From the NCBI RefSeq assembly GCF_000702585.1, contig NZ_JNIQ01000001.1, positions 2,423,001-2,487,000 of the forward strand: a stretch of 64,000 nucleotides of DNA, written 5' to 3'. Shown one piece after another: positions 1 to 9,594 of the stretch (its first letter is position 1; every line of letters begins with the position of its first letter). Source of the stretch: Exiguobacterium aurantiacum DSM 6208. GTDB taxonomy: Bacteria; Bacillota; Bacilli; Exiguobacteriales; Exiguobacteriaceae. The notes beneath the pieces are model-generated. The model was not told the DNA's origin. It did no database searches and saw nothing but the letters and a program-made list of their open reading frames with translations. A program made the translations under genes and the position numbers.

Positions 1-665
1 ATGACCGACGTGACGAGTGCTTCCCGTTCCGTGCGTTTCTGTTTCATCATCGAGACGATCTTGTAGTATTGCTGCGGATTGATATAACGTAACGAAATAT
101 CCTCGAGCTCCCACTTGATCGTCGAGATCCCCATCCGGTGTGCGAGCGGGGCAAAAATCTCGAGCGTCTCTTCTGCTTTTTGAACTTGCTTCTCTTTCGG
201 CATATGTTGAAGCGTCCGCATGTTGTGCAGACGGTCGGCGAGCTTGATCAAGATGACGCGCACGTCTTCTGCCATCGCGATAATCATCTTGCGATGGTTC
301 TCGGCGAGCTCTTCTTTTTTCGATTTATACTTGATCTTACCGAGCTTCGTCACACCATCGACGAGCATGGCCACGTCCACACCGAACTCGTCAGCGAGCT
401 CTTTGAGCGTGACGTCCGTATCTTCAACGACGTCGTGCAGCAGTGCCCCGATGATCGTCGTCGCGTCTAACCCGATATCAACGAGAATACCGGCCACTTG
501 GACCGGATGGAGGATATAGGGTTCGCCGGAACGTCGGAACTGACCGGTGTGATGCAGTTTTGCGTATTCGTAAGCGCGCTTCACTTCGGCAATATCATCT
601 TCACCCATATACTCCCCGAGCGCGTCGAGAAGGTCCTCAATACTTACGATTTGTTTTTTGGTCAT
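1..665 (-). CDS. relA: RelA/SpoT-family (p)ppGpp synthetase/hydrolase, C-terminus cut off by window edge
   Basis: Bifunctional stringent-response enzyme that makes and degrades (p)ppGpp. Only the first ~221 residues lie in the window. They contain the N-terminal HD hydrolase domain: a YILHPVQVAGIL segment near residue 48, the HD pair in ALLHDVVEDTD near residue 73, and the APLAHRMGISTIKWELED stretch leading to the synthetase domain. The ATG at 663-665 (MTKKQIVS) is preceded by a modest GGGTG-type ribosome site. The gene follows recJ and apt in the same direction, as in Bacillus, but a terminator at 823-849 separates it from apt, so it probably has its own promoter in the AT-rich 670-800 stretch. 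I could not fix that promoter. Family assignment is secure; activity of the missing part cannot be judged. Confidence 0.95.
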   Translation of the reverse strand, partial: MTKKQIVSIEDLLDALGEYMGEDDIAEVKRAYEYAKLHHTGQFRRSGEPYILHPVQVAGILVDIGLDATTIIGALLHDVVEDTDVTLKELADEFGVDVAMLVDGVTKLGKIKYKSKKEELAENHRKMIIAMAEDVRVILIKLADRLHNMRTLQHMPKEKQVQKAEETLEIFAPLAHRMGISTIKWELEDISLRYINPQQYYKIVSMMKQKRTEREALVTSV

Positions 666-822
666 AACATTCGACACCCTTTTTCTAACCGCCCCAATCG
701 TCTCGGATTCGACGCAGCATGGTAGTAGTAAACGTTCATATCTATTCTAATTTTACTTACTATTATCAAAAAAATCTGACGACCTGTCAAAGGTTGTGGG
801 TTATTTTACTCAAAAACTATTC

Positions 823-849
823 AAAAAAGGGAAGCGAGCGCTTCCCTTT
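823..849 (-). terminator. Intrinsic terminator after apt
   Basis: A GC-rich inverted repeat (AAAGGGAAGCG with its complement) is followed on the minus strand by a T run, three bases past the apt stop codon. It should end the recJ-apt transcript before relA. Confidence 0.85.
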
Positions 850-852
850 CGA

Positions 853-1371
853 TCAATCTTCGTAACGGATGAGTGAGAATACGTCGTATCCTTCGAGACG
901 CTCACGTCCGCCGAGGCCATCAAGCTCAATCAAGAACCCGATTCCTGCGACGACACCGCCGAGTTGTTCAATCATTTTGATTGTCGCTTCAATCGTTCCG
1001 CCTGTCGCGAGCAAGTCATCCAATATGACGACTTGTTGACCTGGCTTGATTGAATCTTTGTGCATCGTCAAGATGTCTGTCCCGTATTCAAGACCGTAAG
1101 CGACGCGAACCGTCTCGCGCGGCAACTTGCCTTCTTTACGGACCGGCACGAAGCCGATCTCGAGCGCGTAAGCGGCCGGGCAACCGACGACGAAACCGCG
1201 TGCCTCAGGACCGGCGATGAGTTCTGCGCCGCGCTCCTGTGCATACGTGACGAGTTCGTCCACTGCTTTTTTATAAGCGACACCATCTTGCATGAGTGAC
1301 GTGATGTCTTTAAAGCTGATTCCTTCTTTCGGGTAATCCGCTACTTCTTTAATATGTTGTTTGAAATCCAT
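853..1371 (-). CDS. apt: Adenine phosphoribosyltransferase
   Basis: Salvages adenine to AMP using PRPP, in the cytoplasm. The 172 residues match the usual family length. The PRPP-binding loop is visible as [14 protein letters not shown] near residue 115, and the adenine-binding region as [10 protein letters not shown] near residue 54. The ATG start gives [18 protein letters not shown], the typical N-terminus. The gene begins one base after the recJ stop, so translation is probably coupled. The order recJ-apt-relA matches Bacillus. Identity is very secure. Confidence 0.97.
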   Translation of the reverse strand: MDFKQHIKEVADYPKEGISFKDITSLMQDGVAYKKAVDELVTYAQERGAELIAGPEARGFVVGCPAAYALEIGFVPVRKEGKLPRETVRVAYGLEYGTDILTMHKDSIKPGQQVVILDDLLATGGTIEATIKMIEQLGGVVAGIGFLIELDGLGGRERLEGYDVFSLIRYED

Positions 1372-1372
1372 T

Positions 1373-3670
1373 TTATGAGTAAGCCTCCTGCATCTTGTTC
1401 GATCGCAACGTTTGTAACCGCTCTTTCAGTTCCGCCAACGACGCATAGACGTAACGCTCTTCGAGTTGTTGTTTCCCGACTCGACGTTTATAGCATGGCG
1501 CTTCGGTCAAATCACGTTTCGGCGCTTCTGGATTTACTCCAGGCAGTCCGTCTTCCATTGTAACAAGAAATTCGAGTTCAGAGAATACTTGATGCATAAA
1601 TTGAATCGTATTTTTTGACCATTTTCGCTCGATTGACAAACGAATCAAGTTTTCTCGCAAGTTTTTCCGTTCGCACGTCGCCATATGGACGTAGTATGTT
1701 CGGAAATCTTCCCGTGTCGGCAATTTCTCGAAGAACGACCCACCGCCTTGACCGAACGCACAGTACACACGTTCGACCCCTTCGTGCAAACGCTCAGCTA
1801 GCTCAGACTCGTCATCCGGCAAATCGAGCAACACGACGAAACGATTGAGCGGCTCATCCCCTTCATGAAGCGGGAACGTCTCGTCCGTCCCTTGGAACGA
1901 GACGAATGAGGTCGCGTCCTTCGGCAAGTCATTCAGCTCTTGCCGTGAATTCTTCTTGCCGCGATAATCGAACACTTGGAAATCGTCGACGCGCATGTCT
2001 TGAATCATGAGCTGCGGCTTTCGCATCCCGTTCCATTCGTTCACTTGCAAACTGCCCATGAGCGAGACGTGGGACATCTTTGAAATTTCCGAGACGACGT
2101 GGCCGAAACCAAAACCGATACCGTCAAGTTCGCGTTTGTCCCCAGCGAGTTGCACTTTCAAATGGGAATTATCACGGCCAATTTGTCGGATGTCACGAAG
2201 CCTTGCGTCCGACACGACGACGCGCGGCGATGGATTCCCCATCCCGAACGGGGCAAGTTTACCGATTTCGGCGATCAAGTCGAGCGTCACATCGTTCACG
2301 TCGAGTTTCAAATCGACGTTCACTCGGGCGACGAACGTTTCATCCGGAATCGCTTCCGCCTGCTCGTTCAACCGCTTCCGCAGTTCGGCGACGTTTTCTG
2401 ACAAGAGCGTCATTCCGGCCGCAGCCGGGTGTCCACCGAAGTGCGGAAGGATGTCTTCATTTTTCGATAGTTCCTTGAACAAGTCGAAGCCATCGATCGA
2501 GCGGCCCGACCCTTTCGCCTTCCCTGTTTTCGGGTCGTGACAGAGCAAGATGACCGGGCGGTAATACGCCTCGACGAGTCGTGACGCGACGATCCCGACG
2601 ACACCGGGATTCCACCGTTCGCTCGCAACGACGAGGACGCGATCGTCCGTCATCGATGCCTCGACGAGCTCGGTCGCCTCTTTCGCAATCGTCTTGACGA
2701 TATCTTGGCGTTCTTTATTTTGTTTGTCGAGCTGTTGTGCGAGCTCGAGCGCTTCCGCTTCCGTCTCGGCGAGGAGCATCTGCAAAGCAGGCATCGCCGA
2801 ATCGAGGCGACCGGCCGCATTGATCCGTGGCCCGAACGCGAAACCGACCGATTCCTCGTTCAGCGGAGCATCCGTCAACGCGCATACTTCGCGCAGCGCG
2901 AGGATCCCAGGACGTTTTGACTCGTCGAGTGCCTTCAGGCCGAGCTTCGCGAGCAGACGGTTCTCGCCATCGAGCGGCACGAGGTCGGCGATCGTCCCGA
3001 GGACGGCCAAGTCGAGCAGCTCTTCCGGCATACGGCCGAGCACCGCGTGGGCGACCTTCAAGGCGACACCGGCACCAGCCAACTTATCGTACGGGTACGT
3101 GGCATCGAGATGCGGGTGGATGATGGCGAACGCATCCGGGAGCGTCTCTTTCGGCTCGTGGTGGTCGGTGAGAATCAAATCGACACCGAGTTCTTTTAAG
3201 AGCGCCGCCTCTTCAATTCCGGAGATGCCGCAGTCGACGGTGATGATGAGCGTGAACCCTTCATTCGCCGCCCAACTGAACGCCTCTTTATTCGGCCCAT
3301 ACCCTTCCGTGAACCGATTCGGGATATAGCATTCGGCCATGACGCCGATTTCGGTCAAGGCGTGCCACATGACGGCCGAGGCGCTCACCCCGTCGACGTC
3401 GTAGTCGCCGTAGATGAGGACCATCTCCCCGTCATCAGCCGCCTGTTTCAAGCGTTTGACGACTTTGTCCATCTGTTCAAACAAGAACGGGTCGTGGAAC
3501 GACAGCTCGTCCTCGATGTGAAGGAACGCTTTCGCCGCCTCCACATCGTGATGTCCGCGTTCGACGAGGAGCGTCGCGAGTTGCTCCGATATATTCAGTT
3601 CGGTTTGGATTCGTTCGATAGCGACCGTATCCGCTTCCGGATACACCCACCGTTTTTTTGCATGATACAT
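1373..3670 (-). CDS. recJ: Single-stranded-DNA-specific exonuclease RecJ
   Basis: 5'-3' single-strand exonuclease used in recombination and mismatch/base-excision repair. The DHH phosphoesterase motifs are intact: [10 protein letters not shown] near residue 90, [15 protein letters not shown] near residue 155, and the DHHA1 signature GGHPAAAGM near residue 410. An OB-fold and a Firmicute-type C-terminal extension follow, for about 765 residues, close to the Bacillus protein. I chose the start at 3670 (MYHAKKRW) because GGAG lies about 8 bases upstream. An ATG six codons earlier has no such site. The gene is followed directly by apt and preceded by the secF terminator. Confidence 0.96.
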   Translation of the reverse strand: MYHAKKRWVYPEADTVAIERIQTELNISEQLATLLVERGHHDVEAAKAFLHIEDELSFHDPFLFEQMDKVVKRLKQAADDGEMVLIYGDYDVDGVSASAVMWHALTEIGVMAECYIPNRFTEGYGPNKEAFSWAANEGFTLIITVDCGISGIEEAALLKELGVDLILTDHHEPKETLPDAFAIIHPHLDATYPYDKLAGAGVALKVAHAVLGRMPEELLDLAVLGTIADLVPLDGENRLLAKLGLKALDESKRPGILALREVCALTDAPLNEESVGFAFGPRINAAGRLDSAMPALQMLLAETEAEALELAQQLDKQNKERQDIVKTIAKEATELVEASMTDDRVLVVASERWNPGVVGIVASRLVEAYYRPVILLCHDPKTGKAKGSGRSIDGFDLFKELSKNEDILPHFGGHPAAAGMTLLSENVAELRKRLNEQAEAIPDETFVARVNVDLKLDVNDVTLDLIAEIGKLAPFGMGNPSPRVVVSDARLRDIRQIGRDNSHLKVQLAGDKRELDGIGFGFGHVVSEISKMSHVSLMGSLQVNEWNGMRKPQLMIQDMRVDDFQVFDYRGKKNSRQELNDLPKDATSFVSFQGTDETFPLHEGDEPLNRFVVLLDLPDDESELAERLHEGVERVYCAFGQGGGSFFEKLPTREDFRTYYVHMATCERKNLRENLIRLSIERKWSKNTIQFMHQVFSELEFLVTMEDGLPGVNPEAPKRDLTEAPCYKRRVGKQQLEERYVYASLAELKERLQTLRSNKMQEAYS

Positions 3671-3735
3671 GTCCTTCACTCCAATCAACTGTTGATTATA
3701 TCAGATGGAACCGTGGATGTGCCGTCTTGACATTT

Positions 3736-3766
3736 AAAAAGGTCCCCCGAGCGAACTCGGGAGACC
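3736..3766 (-). terminator. Intrinsic terminator after secDF
   Basis: On the minus strand GGTCTCCCGAG, loop TTCG and CTCGGGGGACC are followed by TTTTT. It lies just past the secF stop and should end the secD-secF transcript. Confidence 0.88.
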
Positions 3767-3772
3767 AAGGAA

Positions 3773-4699
3773 TTATACTTCTGGGGCAGGCTCAGCTTTC
3801 TTTTTATTGAGTGTCGTCCGTTTAAGGAGCAACCACAAGTAAGAAGCGATAAAGAGCGATGAATACATCCCCATGAACAAGCCGACGAGAAGGGCGACCG
3901 CGAAGCCACGAATCGATTCGGCGCCGAACACGTAGAGCGCAAGTGCCGTCAAGATGACGGTGATGACCGTGTTGACCGAGCGAACGATCGTCTCTTGGAT
4001 CGATTGGTTGACGATTGAGCGGTAGACGTCCATCGACTTGATCTTCCGCTCTTTCTCATACGTTTGAATGTTCTCACGGACACGGTCGAACGTGACGATC
4101 GTATCGTTGACCGAGTAACCGATGATCGTCAAGATTGCGGCGACGAAGTACAAGTTGACCTCGATGCCGAAAATCGAGAAAGCGACGATCATGAAGAACG
4201 CATCGTGGAGCATCGCGACGACGGTCGCGACCGCATATGAGAATTCAAAACGGAACGTGATGTAGAGAATGATCCCGAGCGAGGCGAGCGCGACCGCATA
4301 GATCGCGTTGCGGGCGATGTCGCGGCCGACTTCGGCCGAGACGGTGCTAATGTTCGGGTCGCTGCCGAACGTCTCCGTGAAGACGTCTTTGACAGAAGCG
4401 ACGTCTTGTTGACCGAGCTGTCCGACGAACGTCACGTTCGCGAGCGTCCCGCCGTCAGCGTACTGGACAGACGAAATCGACTCGTCGACACCGGCTTCTC
4501 TAAAGGCGGCTTCTAGTTCTTCTTGCGACACTTGAGTCTCGGACTGGACTTCGACCCGTGTCCCGGATGCGAAGTCGATCCCGAGGTTGAGACCACGGAA
4601 GAACAAGATGCCGAGACCGATGATGACGATGGCGCACGAGATGAGGAACATCGTGCGCATATGTTTCACATAGTTCCATTCAGTGAGTTTAAAGTTCAC
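3773..4699 (-). CDS. secF: Protein translocase subunit SecF
   Basis: Accessory membrane subunit of the Sec translocon that uses the proton motive force to complete export. The N-terminus has the expected first transmembrane segment followed by GLNLGIDFASGTRVEV near residue 40. There is a periplasmic-type domain and then a block of five membrane helices with the conserved YSVNDTIVTFDRVREN motif near residue 200. I prefer the GTG at 4699 (VNFKLTEW) over the GTG at 4708, because AAGGAG is ten bases upstream of the former and touches the latter. It overlaps the end of secD. SecD and SecF are separate here, whereas B. subtilis has one fused SecDF. Confidence 0.95.
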   Translation of the reverse strand: MNFKLTEWNYVKHMRTMFLISCAIVIIGLGILFFRGLNLGIDFASGTRVEVQSETQVSQEELEAAFREAGVDESISSVQYADGGTLANVTFVGQLGQQDVASVKDVFTETFGSDPNISTVSAEVGRDIARNAIYAVALASLGIILYITFRFEFSYAVATVVAMLHDAFFMIVAFSIFGIEVNLYFVAAILTIIGYSVNDTIVTFDRVRENIQTYEKERKIKSMDVYRSIVNQSIQETIVRSVNTVITVILTALALYVFGAESIRGFAVALLVGLFMGMYSSLFIASYLWLLLKRTTLNKKKAEPAPEV

Positions 4700-5990
4700 G
4701 GATTTCACTCTCCTTCACACCAAACCAGCCTTTGCGCTTGTCGAACAAGCGACTAGCGACGAGAAGGTGCATCAAATAACGTGAGATGAAGACGTTCGAG
4801 ATGAACGTCATCGCGATTGAGATCATGAGCATGATGGCGAACCCTTTGACCGAGCTCGTCCCGAAGTAGAACAACACCGCGGCCGAGATGAGCGTCGTCA
4901 AGTTGGCATCGATGATCGTGCTGAGGGAACGGCGGTTACCGGCGCGGAATGCCGACAACACCGATTTCCCGGAGCGAAGCTCGTCTTTGATCCGCTCCGC
5001 CGTGATGATGTTCGCATCGACCGCCATCCCGACCCCGAGGACGAGGGCAGCGATCCCTGGAAGTGTCAACACGGCGTTGATACCGTTGAAGAACAACATG
5101 ATCAAGTTGATGTAAAGTACGAGCGTGATGATTGAGACGAGACCTGGCAAACGATAGAAGAACAACATGAACAAGAAGACTGCGGCAATCCCGATCAAGG
5201 AAGCGAAGACCGTCTTGTCGAGCGCGTCTTGACCGAACTGGGCCGAGACCGACGTCGAGTAGATTTCTTCAAGCTTGACCGGAAGGGCACCGGCGTTCAA
5301 AATATCGGCAAGGCGCTGTCCGCTCTCGGCATCGATGCCGCCACCGGAGATGATCGCTTTATCCGACAAGATCGGTCCGTTGACCGATGCGTCCGATACG
5401 ATTTTCGAGTTCTCTTTTTGAATCTCTGTTTCATACGTGTCGCCTTCTTCAAAATCTAACCAGATGACGAGACGGTTTTCCGGTGCCGGACGTTGCGAGA
5501 TTTGCGACGTCACTTCACCGAACTTGTCGGCTGATTGGAGCGTCAACTCGACGACCGGCTGACCTTGTTGGTTGTAGCTGATCGAGGCCCCGCGTGGTGC
5601 GAGGTCTTTCCCGTCGAGGAGGACGTTGTCGTCGATGTCACGGAACGTGAGCTGTGCCGTCGATGACAATACTTCCCGCGCATCGTTTTGGTTCGATACG
5701 CCCGCGAGCTGGACGCGGATGCGGTTGCTGTCCTCGATGCGGATATCAGGTTCCGATACCCCGAGCACGTTGACACGGTTGTTGATGGCGCGAACGGTTG
5801 CATTCATCGCCGACTGGTCGATGACGTCGCCGTCCTCGAGCGGCTGCACTTCGTACAGCACTTCGAACCCACCTTTTAAGTCGAGTCCGAGGTTCGTGTT
5901 TTTCACGACCCAAGGTGTCGTGAGCACGGCGAGCAAGATCGTGGCGATCATAATGACCGCAAAGATCGCAATATTCCCTTTTTTGTACAT
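4689..5990 (-). CDS. secD: Protein translocase subunit SecD
   Basis: Partner of SecF in the Sec holotranslocon. One N-terminal membrane helix is followed by NLGLDLKGGFEVLYEV (near residue 32, the family's D1 motif), a large extracytoplasmic domain with NRVNVLGVSEPDI, and a C-terminal membrane block with GVGMAVDANIITAERIKDEL near residue 320. The 433 residues fit a stand-alone SecD. The ATG at 5990 follows an AAAGGAAA ribosome site. A good promoter candidate lies at 6044-6072. The gene overlaps secF, so the two are co-translated. yajC is not adjacent and is found about 4.8 kb upstream. Confidence 0.96.
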   Translation of the reverse strand: MYKKGNIAIFAVIMIATILLAVLTTPWVVKNTNLGLDLKGGFEVLYEVQPLEDGDVIDQSAMNATVRAINNRVNVLGVSEPDIRIEDSNRIRVQLAGVSNQNDAREVLSSTAQLTFRDIDDNVLLDGKDLAPRGASISYNQQGQPVVELTLQSADKFGEVTSQISQRPAPENRLVIWLDFEEGDTYETEIQKENSKIVSDASVNGPILSDKAIISGGGIDAESGQRLADILNAGALPVKLEEIYSTSVSAQFGQDALDKTVFASLIGIAAVFLFMLFFYRLPGLVSIITLVLYINLIMLFFNGINAVLTLPGIAALVLGVGMAVDANIITAERIKDELRSGKSVLSAFRAGNRRSLSTIIDANLTTLISAAVLFYFGTSSVKGFAIMLMISIAMTFISNVFISRYLMHLLVASRLFDKRKGWFGVKESEIREL

Positions 5991-6043
5991 ACGGCTATTT
6001 CCTTTCTAAAACACATGTTCTGTTTGAAAATCTTCTCTCGTTA

Positions 6044-6072
6044 ACATTACAAATATTCTAAACAATTATCAA
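6044..6072 (-). promoter_or_regulatory. Candidate SigA promoter of secD-secF
   Basis: On the minus strand TTGATA and TAATGT are separated by 17 bases, about 55 bases upstream of the secD start. Called from sequence match only. Confidence 0.55.
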
Positions 6073-6140
6073 TCGTTTTCCTAAAATTGTAACACCAAAC
6101 GGTCATTTCCCATGATTGTTTTTGCGTTAGAGACTAAATG

Positions 6141-6169
6141 TTGCGCAAGGGCAAAACTTGTTGTATGCT
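6141..6169 (+). promoter_or_regulatory. Candidate SigA promoter of the ZIP transporter gene
   Basis: TTGCGC and TATGCT lie 17 bases apart, 45 bases upstream of the start codon, and an AAAGGAG ribosome site follows. No metal-regulator operator could be assigned. Confidence 0.5.
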
Positions 6170-6214
6170 GAATTTATCGAAAAATGAAAACTATACACAA
6201 AGGAGCTTTAACTT

Positions 6215-7069
6215 ATGGATAGCACAATTCTTTACGCCTTCTTGCTTACCTTATTCGCCGGACTCGCGACCGGCATCGGGAGTATGATCGCGTTCTTCGC
6301 CAAACGGACGAACACGGCCTTCTTGTCCGTGTCCCTCGGTTTTTCAGGCGGGGTCATGATTTACGTCTCGTTCGTCGAGATCTTTCCGAAAGCGCTCGAA
6401 GAACTGATCGGCGCCCACGGCGAACAGGCCGGGACGATTTATACGGTACTCGCCTTCTTCGGCGGGATGCTGCTCATCGCTCTCATCGACAAGTTCATCC
6501 CGTCACCGGAGAACCCGCATGAAGTGAAGTTCGTCGAGACGATGCAAACCGACCCGTCGACGCAAGAGATGGCGACGACGGCGACGGCACAGGCCCCGCT
6601 CAACGAAGCGTCTAAAAAACGCCTTCATAAGATGGGCCTGTTCATGGCGCTCGCCATCACGATTCATAACTTCCCGGAAGGTTTGGCGACGTTCATCTCG
6701 GCCTTGAACGACCCGGCCGTCGGTCTCGCCATCGCGATCGCAATCGCCCTCCATAACATACCGGAAGGGATCGCCGTCTCGGTACCGATCTATTACGCGA
6801 CCGGTTCCCGGAAAAAGGCACTCAAATACTCATTCTTATCTGGTCTTGCCGAACCGGCAGGCGCCATCGTCGGTTTCTTGATTTTAATGCCGTTTTTGAG
6901 CGACACGGTGTTCGGTCTGTTGTTCGCCGCCGTCGGTGGCATCATGGTGTTCATCTCACTCGATGAACTGTTACCGGCCGCCCGTGAATACGGCCGCGCC
7001 CACCATGCGGTGTACGGCATGGTCGCCGGGATGATGGTCATGGCGACGAGCCTTGTGCTCTTAATGTAA
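6215..7069 (+). CDS. ZIP-family metal (zinc) transporter, ZupT-like
   Basis: Predicted cytoplasmic-membrane importer of zinc or other divalent metals. It has 284 residues and about eight hydrophobic segments. The two ZIP metal-site signatures are intact: [10 protein letters not shown] near residue 151 in helix IV and [12 protein letters not shown] near residue 180 in helix V. Between helices III and IV is a variable cytoplasmic loop (about residues 100-140) rich in Thr/Ala and without the His run many ZIPs have. The gene stands alone between its own promoter and a strong terminator, divergent from secD. Metal specificity cannot be read from sequence. Confidence 0.9.
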   Translation: MDSTILYAFLLTLFAGLATGIGSMIAFFAKRTNTAFLSVSLGFSGGVMIYVSFVEIFPKALEELIGAHGEQAGTIYTVLAFFGGMLLIALIDKFIPSPENPHEVKFVETMQTDPSTQEMATTATAQAPLNEASKKRLHKMGLFMALAITIHNFPEGLATFISALNDPAVGLAIAIAIALHNIPEGIAVSVPIYYATGSRKKALKYSFLSGLAEPAGAIVGFLILMPFLSDTVFGLLFAAVGGIMVFISLDELLPAAREYGRAHHAVYGMVAGMMVMATSLVLLM

Positions 7070-7104
7070 TAGAAACAAGACTATGACAGTTGAGACTATA
7101 TGAA

Positions 7105-7152
7105 AGAGGTCGTTGGAACGGATTATCCGTCTCAACGACCTCTTATTTTTTT
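7105..7152 (+). terminator. Strong intrinsic terminator after the ZIP gene
   Basis: An AGAGGTCGTTG arm with its complement surrounds a second small stem (ACGGA/TCCGT) and is followed by a T-rich tail. On the other strand it lies just past the stop of the convergent 99-residue gene, but with a poorer T run. Confidence 0.88.
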
Positions 7153-7161
7153 CCATATTAA

Positions 7162-7461
7162 TTACTCGTCCGAATTTTCCCGTTCAAAACATTCTAGTGC
7201 TTCCACATGAGCAATTCCTCTAAGCCTAGAAAGGTTATTAAGATCAAATTCATTATTCTTCATCCAAATTTGGGCTAAAGACTCACCGCAACTTGCTCGT
7301 ATCATTTCATCTGTATGTTTATCATTGGCAATGGTCAACAGCGCAGTTTGTATTGATGGGTCATTCGAAACGAAGCCTAAATCTATTGCAGCGTCGTCTC
7401 TTTCGGCATCGCTTGCAGTAACGTCTAACACTAGCTCGATTAGATCTTTTGAATTGTCCAT
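7162..7461 (-). CDS. Small HEAT-repeat-like hypothetical protein
   Basis: Function unknown. The 99 residues are acidic and predicted all-helical, with helix pairs resembling two HEAT-like repeats: DAERDDAAIDLGFVSND then SIQTALLTIANDKHTDEMIRASCGESLAQIW. No signal peptide or membrane segment is visible. The ATG at 7461 follows GAGCGAGG. A weak promoter (TTGTTT, 17 bases, TACTTT) may lie just upstream. The gene is clearly more AT-rich than its neighbours and is boxed between terminators on both sides, so it looks like an independently acquired single gene. HEAT-like small proteins are often binding or inhibitor subunits, but nothing here shows a partner. Confidence 0.7.
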   Translation of the reverse strand: MDNSKDLIELVLDVTASDAERDDAAIDLGFVSNDPSIQTALLTIANDKHTDEMIRASCGESLAQIWMKNNEFDLNNLSRLRGIAHVEALECFERENSDE

Positions 7462-7575
7462 CGTTTACCTCGCTCTAAAGTAGTCTGATCATTGATACAA
7501 AACAATGAGAGATTGAAGTTTTACACGTCCCTTTCTAGATAAACTTATCATACGATATAAATGACTGATCAAGAT

Positions 7576-7620
7576 AAAAGATTGCAACACCCCGTCTTGA
7601 GATGGAGTGTCGCAATCTTT
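7576..7620 (-). terminator. Intrinsic terminator after the chemoreceptor gene
   Basis: A long inverted repeat (AAAGATTGC...GCAATCTTT with the inner ACACTCC/GGGGTGT) lies downstream of the chemoreceptor stop and ends in TTTT on the minus strand. Confidence 0.82.
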
Positions 7621-7654
7621 TCGAAAGGATATTTCATCACCTGTTCACTTCGAC

Positions 7655-9418
7655 TTAAGACGTCTTAAACAAATGAACAAGGTCCTTCAGCTCGACCGAC
7701 ATGTGGCTCATCGTCTCGGCGATGCCGTTGATTTCTTGGATGGCGGCGAGTTGCTCTTCCACGTTCGCCCCGGCCTCTTCGACGCTCCGTTGCGTCGATA
7801 CGGCGTTCGTCGACATATCCTCGACCGAGACGGCAACTTCCGTCGTGTTCGCGCTCACTTCTTCTGTCGCGGCGGCGATCTCGCTCATCTGACGGGACGT
7901 CTCTTGAATGACCGAGACGATCTCCTTGAACGCTTCCGCGACTTCCCCCATTTGGGCGACCCCGCTCGAGACGTGTCCGCTCGTCACGTCAAACGCCGAC
8001 TCGACTTGTTTCGTGTCGCGTTGGATGTCGCCGACGACCGCTTGAATCTGTTTGGCCGACTGTTTCGACTCCTCGGCGAGTTTCCGCACCTCGGCCGCGA
8101 CGACGGCGAACCCTTTTCCGTGCTCTCCCGCCCGTGCCGCTTCGATGGCGGCGTTCAAGGCGAGCAAGTTCGTCTGCTCGGTGATGGCCGTAATCGAGCG
8201 GGTGATTTTCTCGATCTCGAGTGACTGGTTCGAGAGCCGCTCGACCATTTGTTGAGTCAAATCGTTGGCCCGTTGAATCTCCTGCATTCTCGCCTCGGCG
8301 AGTTGGATCGTCTCGAGTCCCCCGCTCGCCGCTTCGAGCGTGTGGATCGTCTGTTCGTTCACGCCTTGCGAGGCGGCCGCAATCTGGTTCAGGCCGATGA
8401 CGGCTTGATTGGCGCCGGACGTACCTTCCTCAGCTCGTTTGGCCGACAATTGGGCGGCGATGTTCATGTCTTCGAACAGACCGGCCACGCCTTGTGTCGT
8501 CGTCGCGACGTGATCGGTGCTCGCATACAGTTCTTCCGAGTACGCCGTCACTTTGTCCGAGGCGGCGCCGACTTGGCGAATCAAGCCGACGAGGTTCCGC
8601 TTCATATCGTTGAACGCCGTGACGAGGTCCCCGAGTTCGTCGTTCGACTCGACCTCGATGTCTTCTCCCGTCAAGTCGCCTTCCGCGACGACACGTGCCT
8701 CATTGACGAGGCGATTGATCGGTTTCAAGAACAGTTTTTGTAAAGCGAGCAACGAGAAGATCCCGATGCCGACCCCGATGACACTAATGATGATCATCCA
8801 TACGATTGACTGGGCCGCGCTCGTTTGAACGGCATCCGTCTCTGCCGACAATAGCTCGGCTTGATGGGCGACGAGGTCTGTCACCGTCATCCGCACCCGG
8901 TCCGTCGTCGGCGTCACGCTCGTGTTGAGCACCGTCTTGAAGCCGATCTCATCTTGTTGTTGCCGGAGCTCGATGGCACGTCCCATCTCGGTATCGAGAT
9001 GTTGATTGAACTTTTCCAAGTCACCGAGCCAGCTGAGCACCTTCTCGTCTGTCGACGCCGCTTGCAAGCTGTCCATCAACTCATCCCGCTTCTGTTGCGA
9101 CGCCTCAAGGCTGATGAGCGTCTTCGGGTTCGAGACGAGCAAATAATAGTTCAAATAGCGTTCTGCATCCGTGACGGTGAGCGCCAAATCTTCGGCGATC
9201 AACATCTGTTCGAGCCCGTCATTCAAGACGCGGTCGTACTCGGATGTCGTCCGTTGCAACTGATACGAGCCGAGCGCACCGACGAACAAGAGCGCGATGA
9301 TCGTCGGGACGAGGGCGATCGCCATTTTCCGTCGCATCGAAGCCCGTCCCAATTTTTTGGCTGTTCGAGGCTTCCGTCTCCAGTTCGTCAACTGTCGTAC
9401 ATATCGTTTCACGTCCAT
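7655..9418 (-). CDS. Methyl-accepting chemotaxis protein
   Basis: Transmembrane chemoreceptor that signals through CheW/CheA to the flagellar motor. Residues ~34-52 form the first membrane helix. Residues ~53-205 make an extracytoplasmic helical-bundle sensor of 4HB type. A second membrane helix ([17 protein letters not shown]) follows near residue 205, then a HAMP domain and the signalling hairpin with the nearly invariant [20 protein letters not shown] tip. No PAS or Cache fold is recognisable, and there is no C-terminal receptor pentapeptide for CheR tethering. I start at 9418 (MDVKRY) because AAGGAG is 7 bases upstream. An ATG two codons earlier abuts the ribosome site. The ligand is unknown. 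Confidence 0.93.
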   Translation of the reverse strand: MDVKRYVRQLTNWRRKPRTAKKLGRASMRRKMAIALVPTIIALLFVGALGSYQLQRTTSEYDRVLNDGLEQMLIAEDLALTVTDAERYLNYYLLVSNPKTLISLEASQQKRDELMDSLQAASTDEKVLSWLGDLEKFNQHLDTEMGRAIELRQQQDEIGFKTVLNTSVTPTTDRVRMTVTDLVAHQAELLSAETDAVQTSAAQSIVWMIIISVIGVGIGIFSLLALQKLFLKPINRLVNEARVVAEGDLTGEDIEVESNDELGDLVTAFNDMKRNLVGLIRQVGAASDKVTAYSEELYASTDHVATTTQGVAGLFEDMNIAAQLSAKRAEEGTSGANQAVIGLNQIAAASQGVNEQTIHTLEAASGGLETIQLAEARMQEIQRANDLTQQMVERLSNQSLEIEKITRSITAITEQTNLLALNAAIEAARAGEHGKGFAVVAAEVRKLAEESKQSAKQIQAVVGDIQRDTKQVESAFDVTSGHVSSGVAQMGEVAEAFKEIVSVIQETSRQMSEIAAATEEVSANTTEVAVSVEDMSTNAVSTQRSVEEAGANVEEQLAAIQEINGIAETMSHMSVELKDLVHLFKTS

Positions 9419-9530
9419 GTCCATTCTCCTTCATGTCAAAAGTCTTCTCATTTCGACCTTAATGCAAACGTTTTCACGATGCAATTTGATTTTTGGAAAT
9501 AAGGTCGATGAATCGACTCATTGACGAAGA

Positions 9531-9560
9531 TTGACAAAAAACAGCCATTTCCGTTATTCT
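9531..9560 (+). promoter_or_regulatory. Candidate SigA promoter of the FAD oxidoreductase gene
   Basis: A consensus TTGACA is followed after 18 bases by TATTCT, 34 bases before the start codon. AAGGAG precedes the ATG. Confidence 0.6.
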
Positions 9561-9594
9561 TAAATCGTAATAATTACTGTTTAAGGAGTACACT

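Noticed and set aside
8861-9502. Open frame of 213 codons on the plus strand
   Set aside because: Antisense to the chemoreceptor gene. The translation is Arg/His/Asp-rich without any domain and has no ribosome site.
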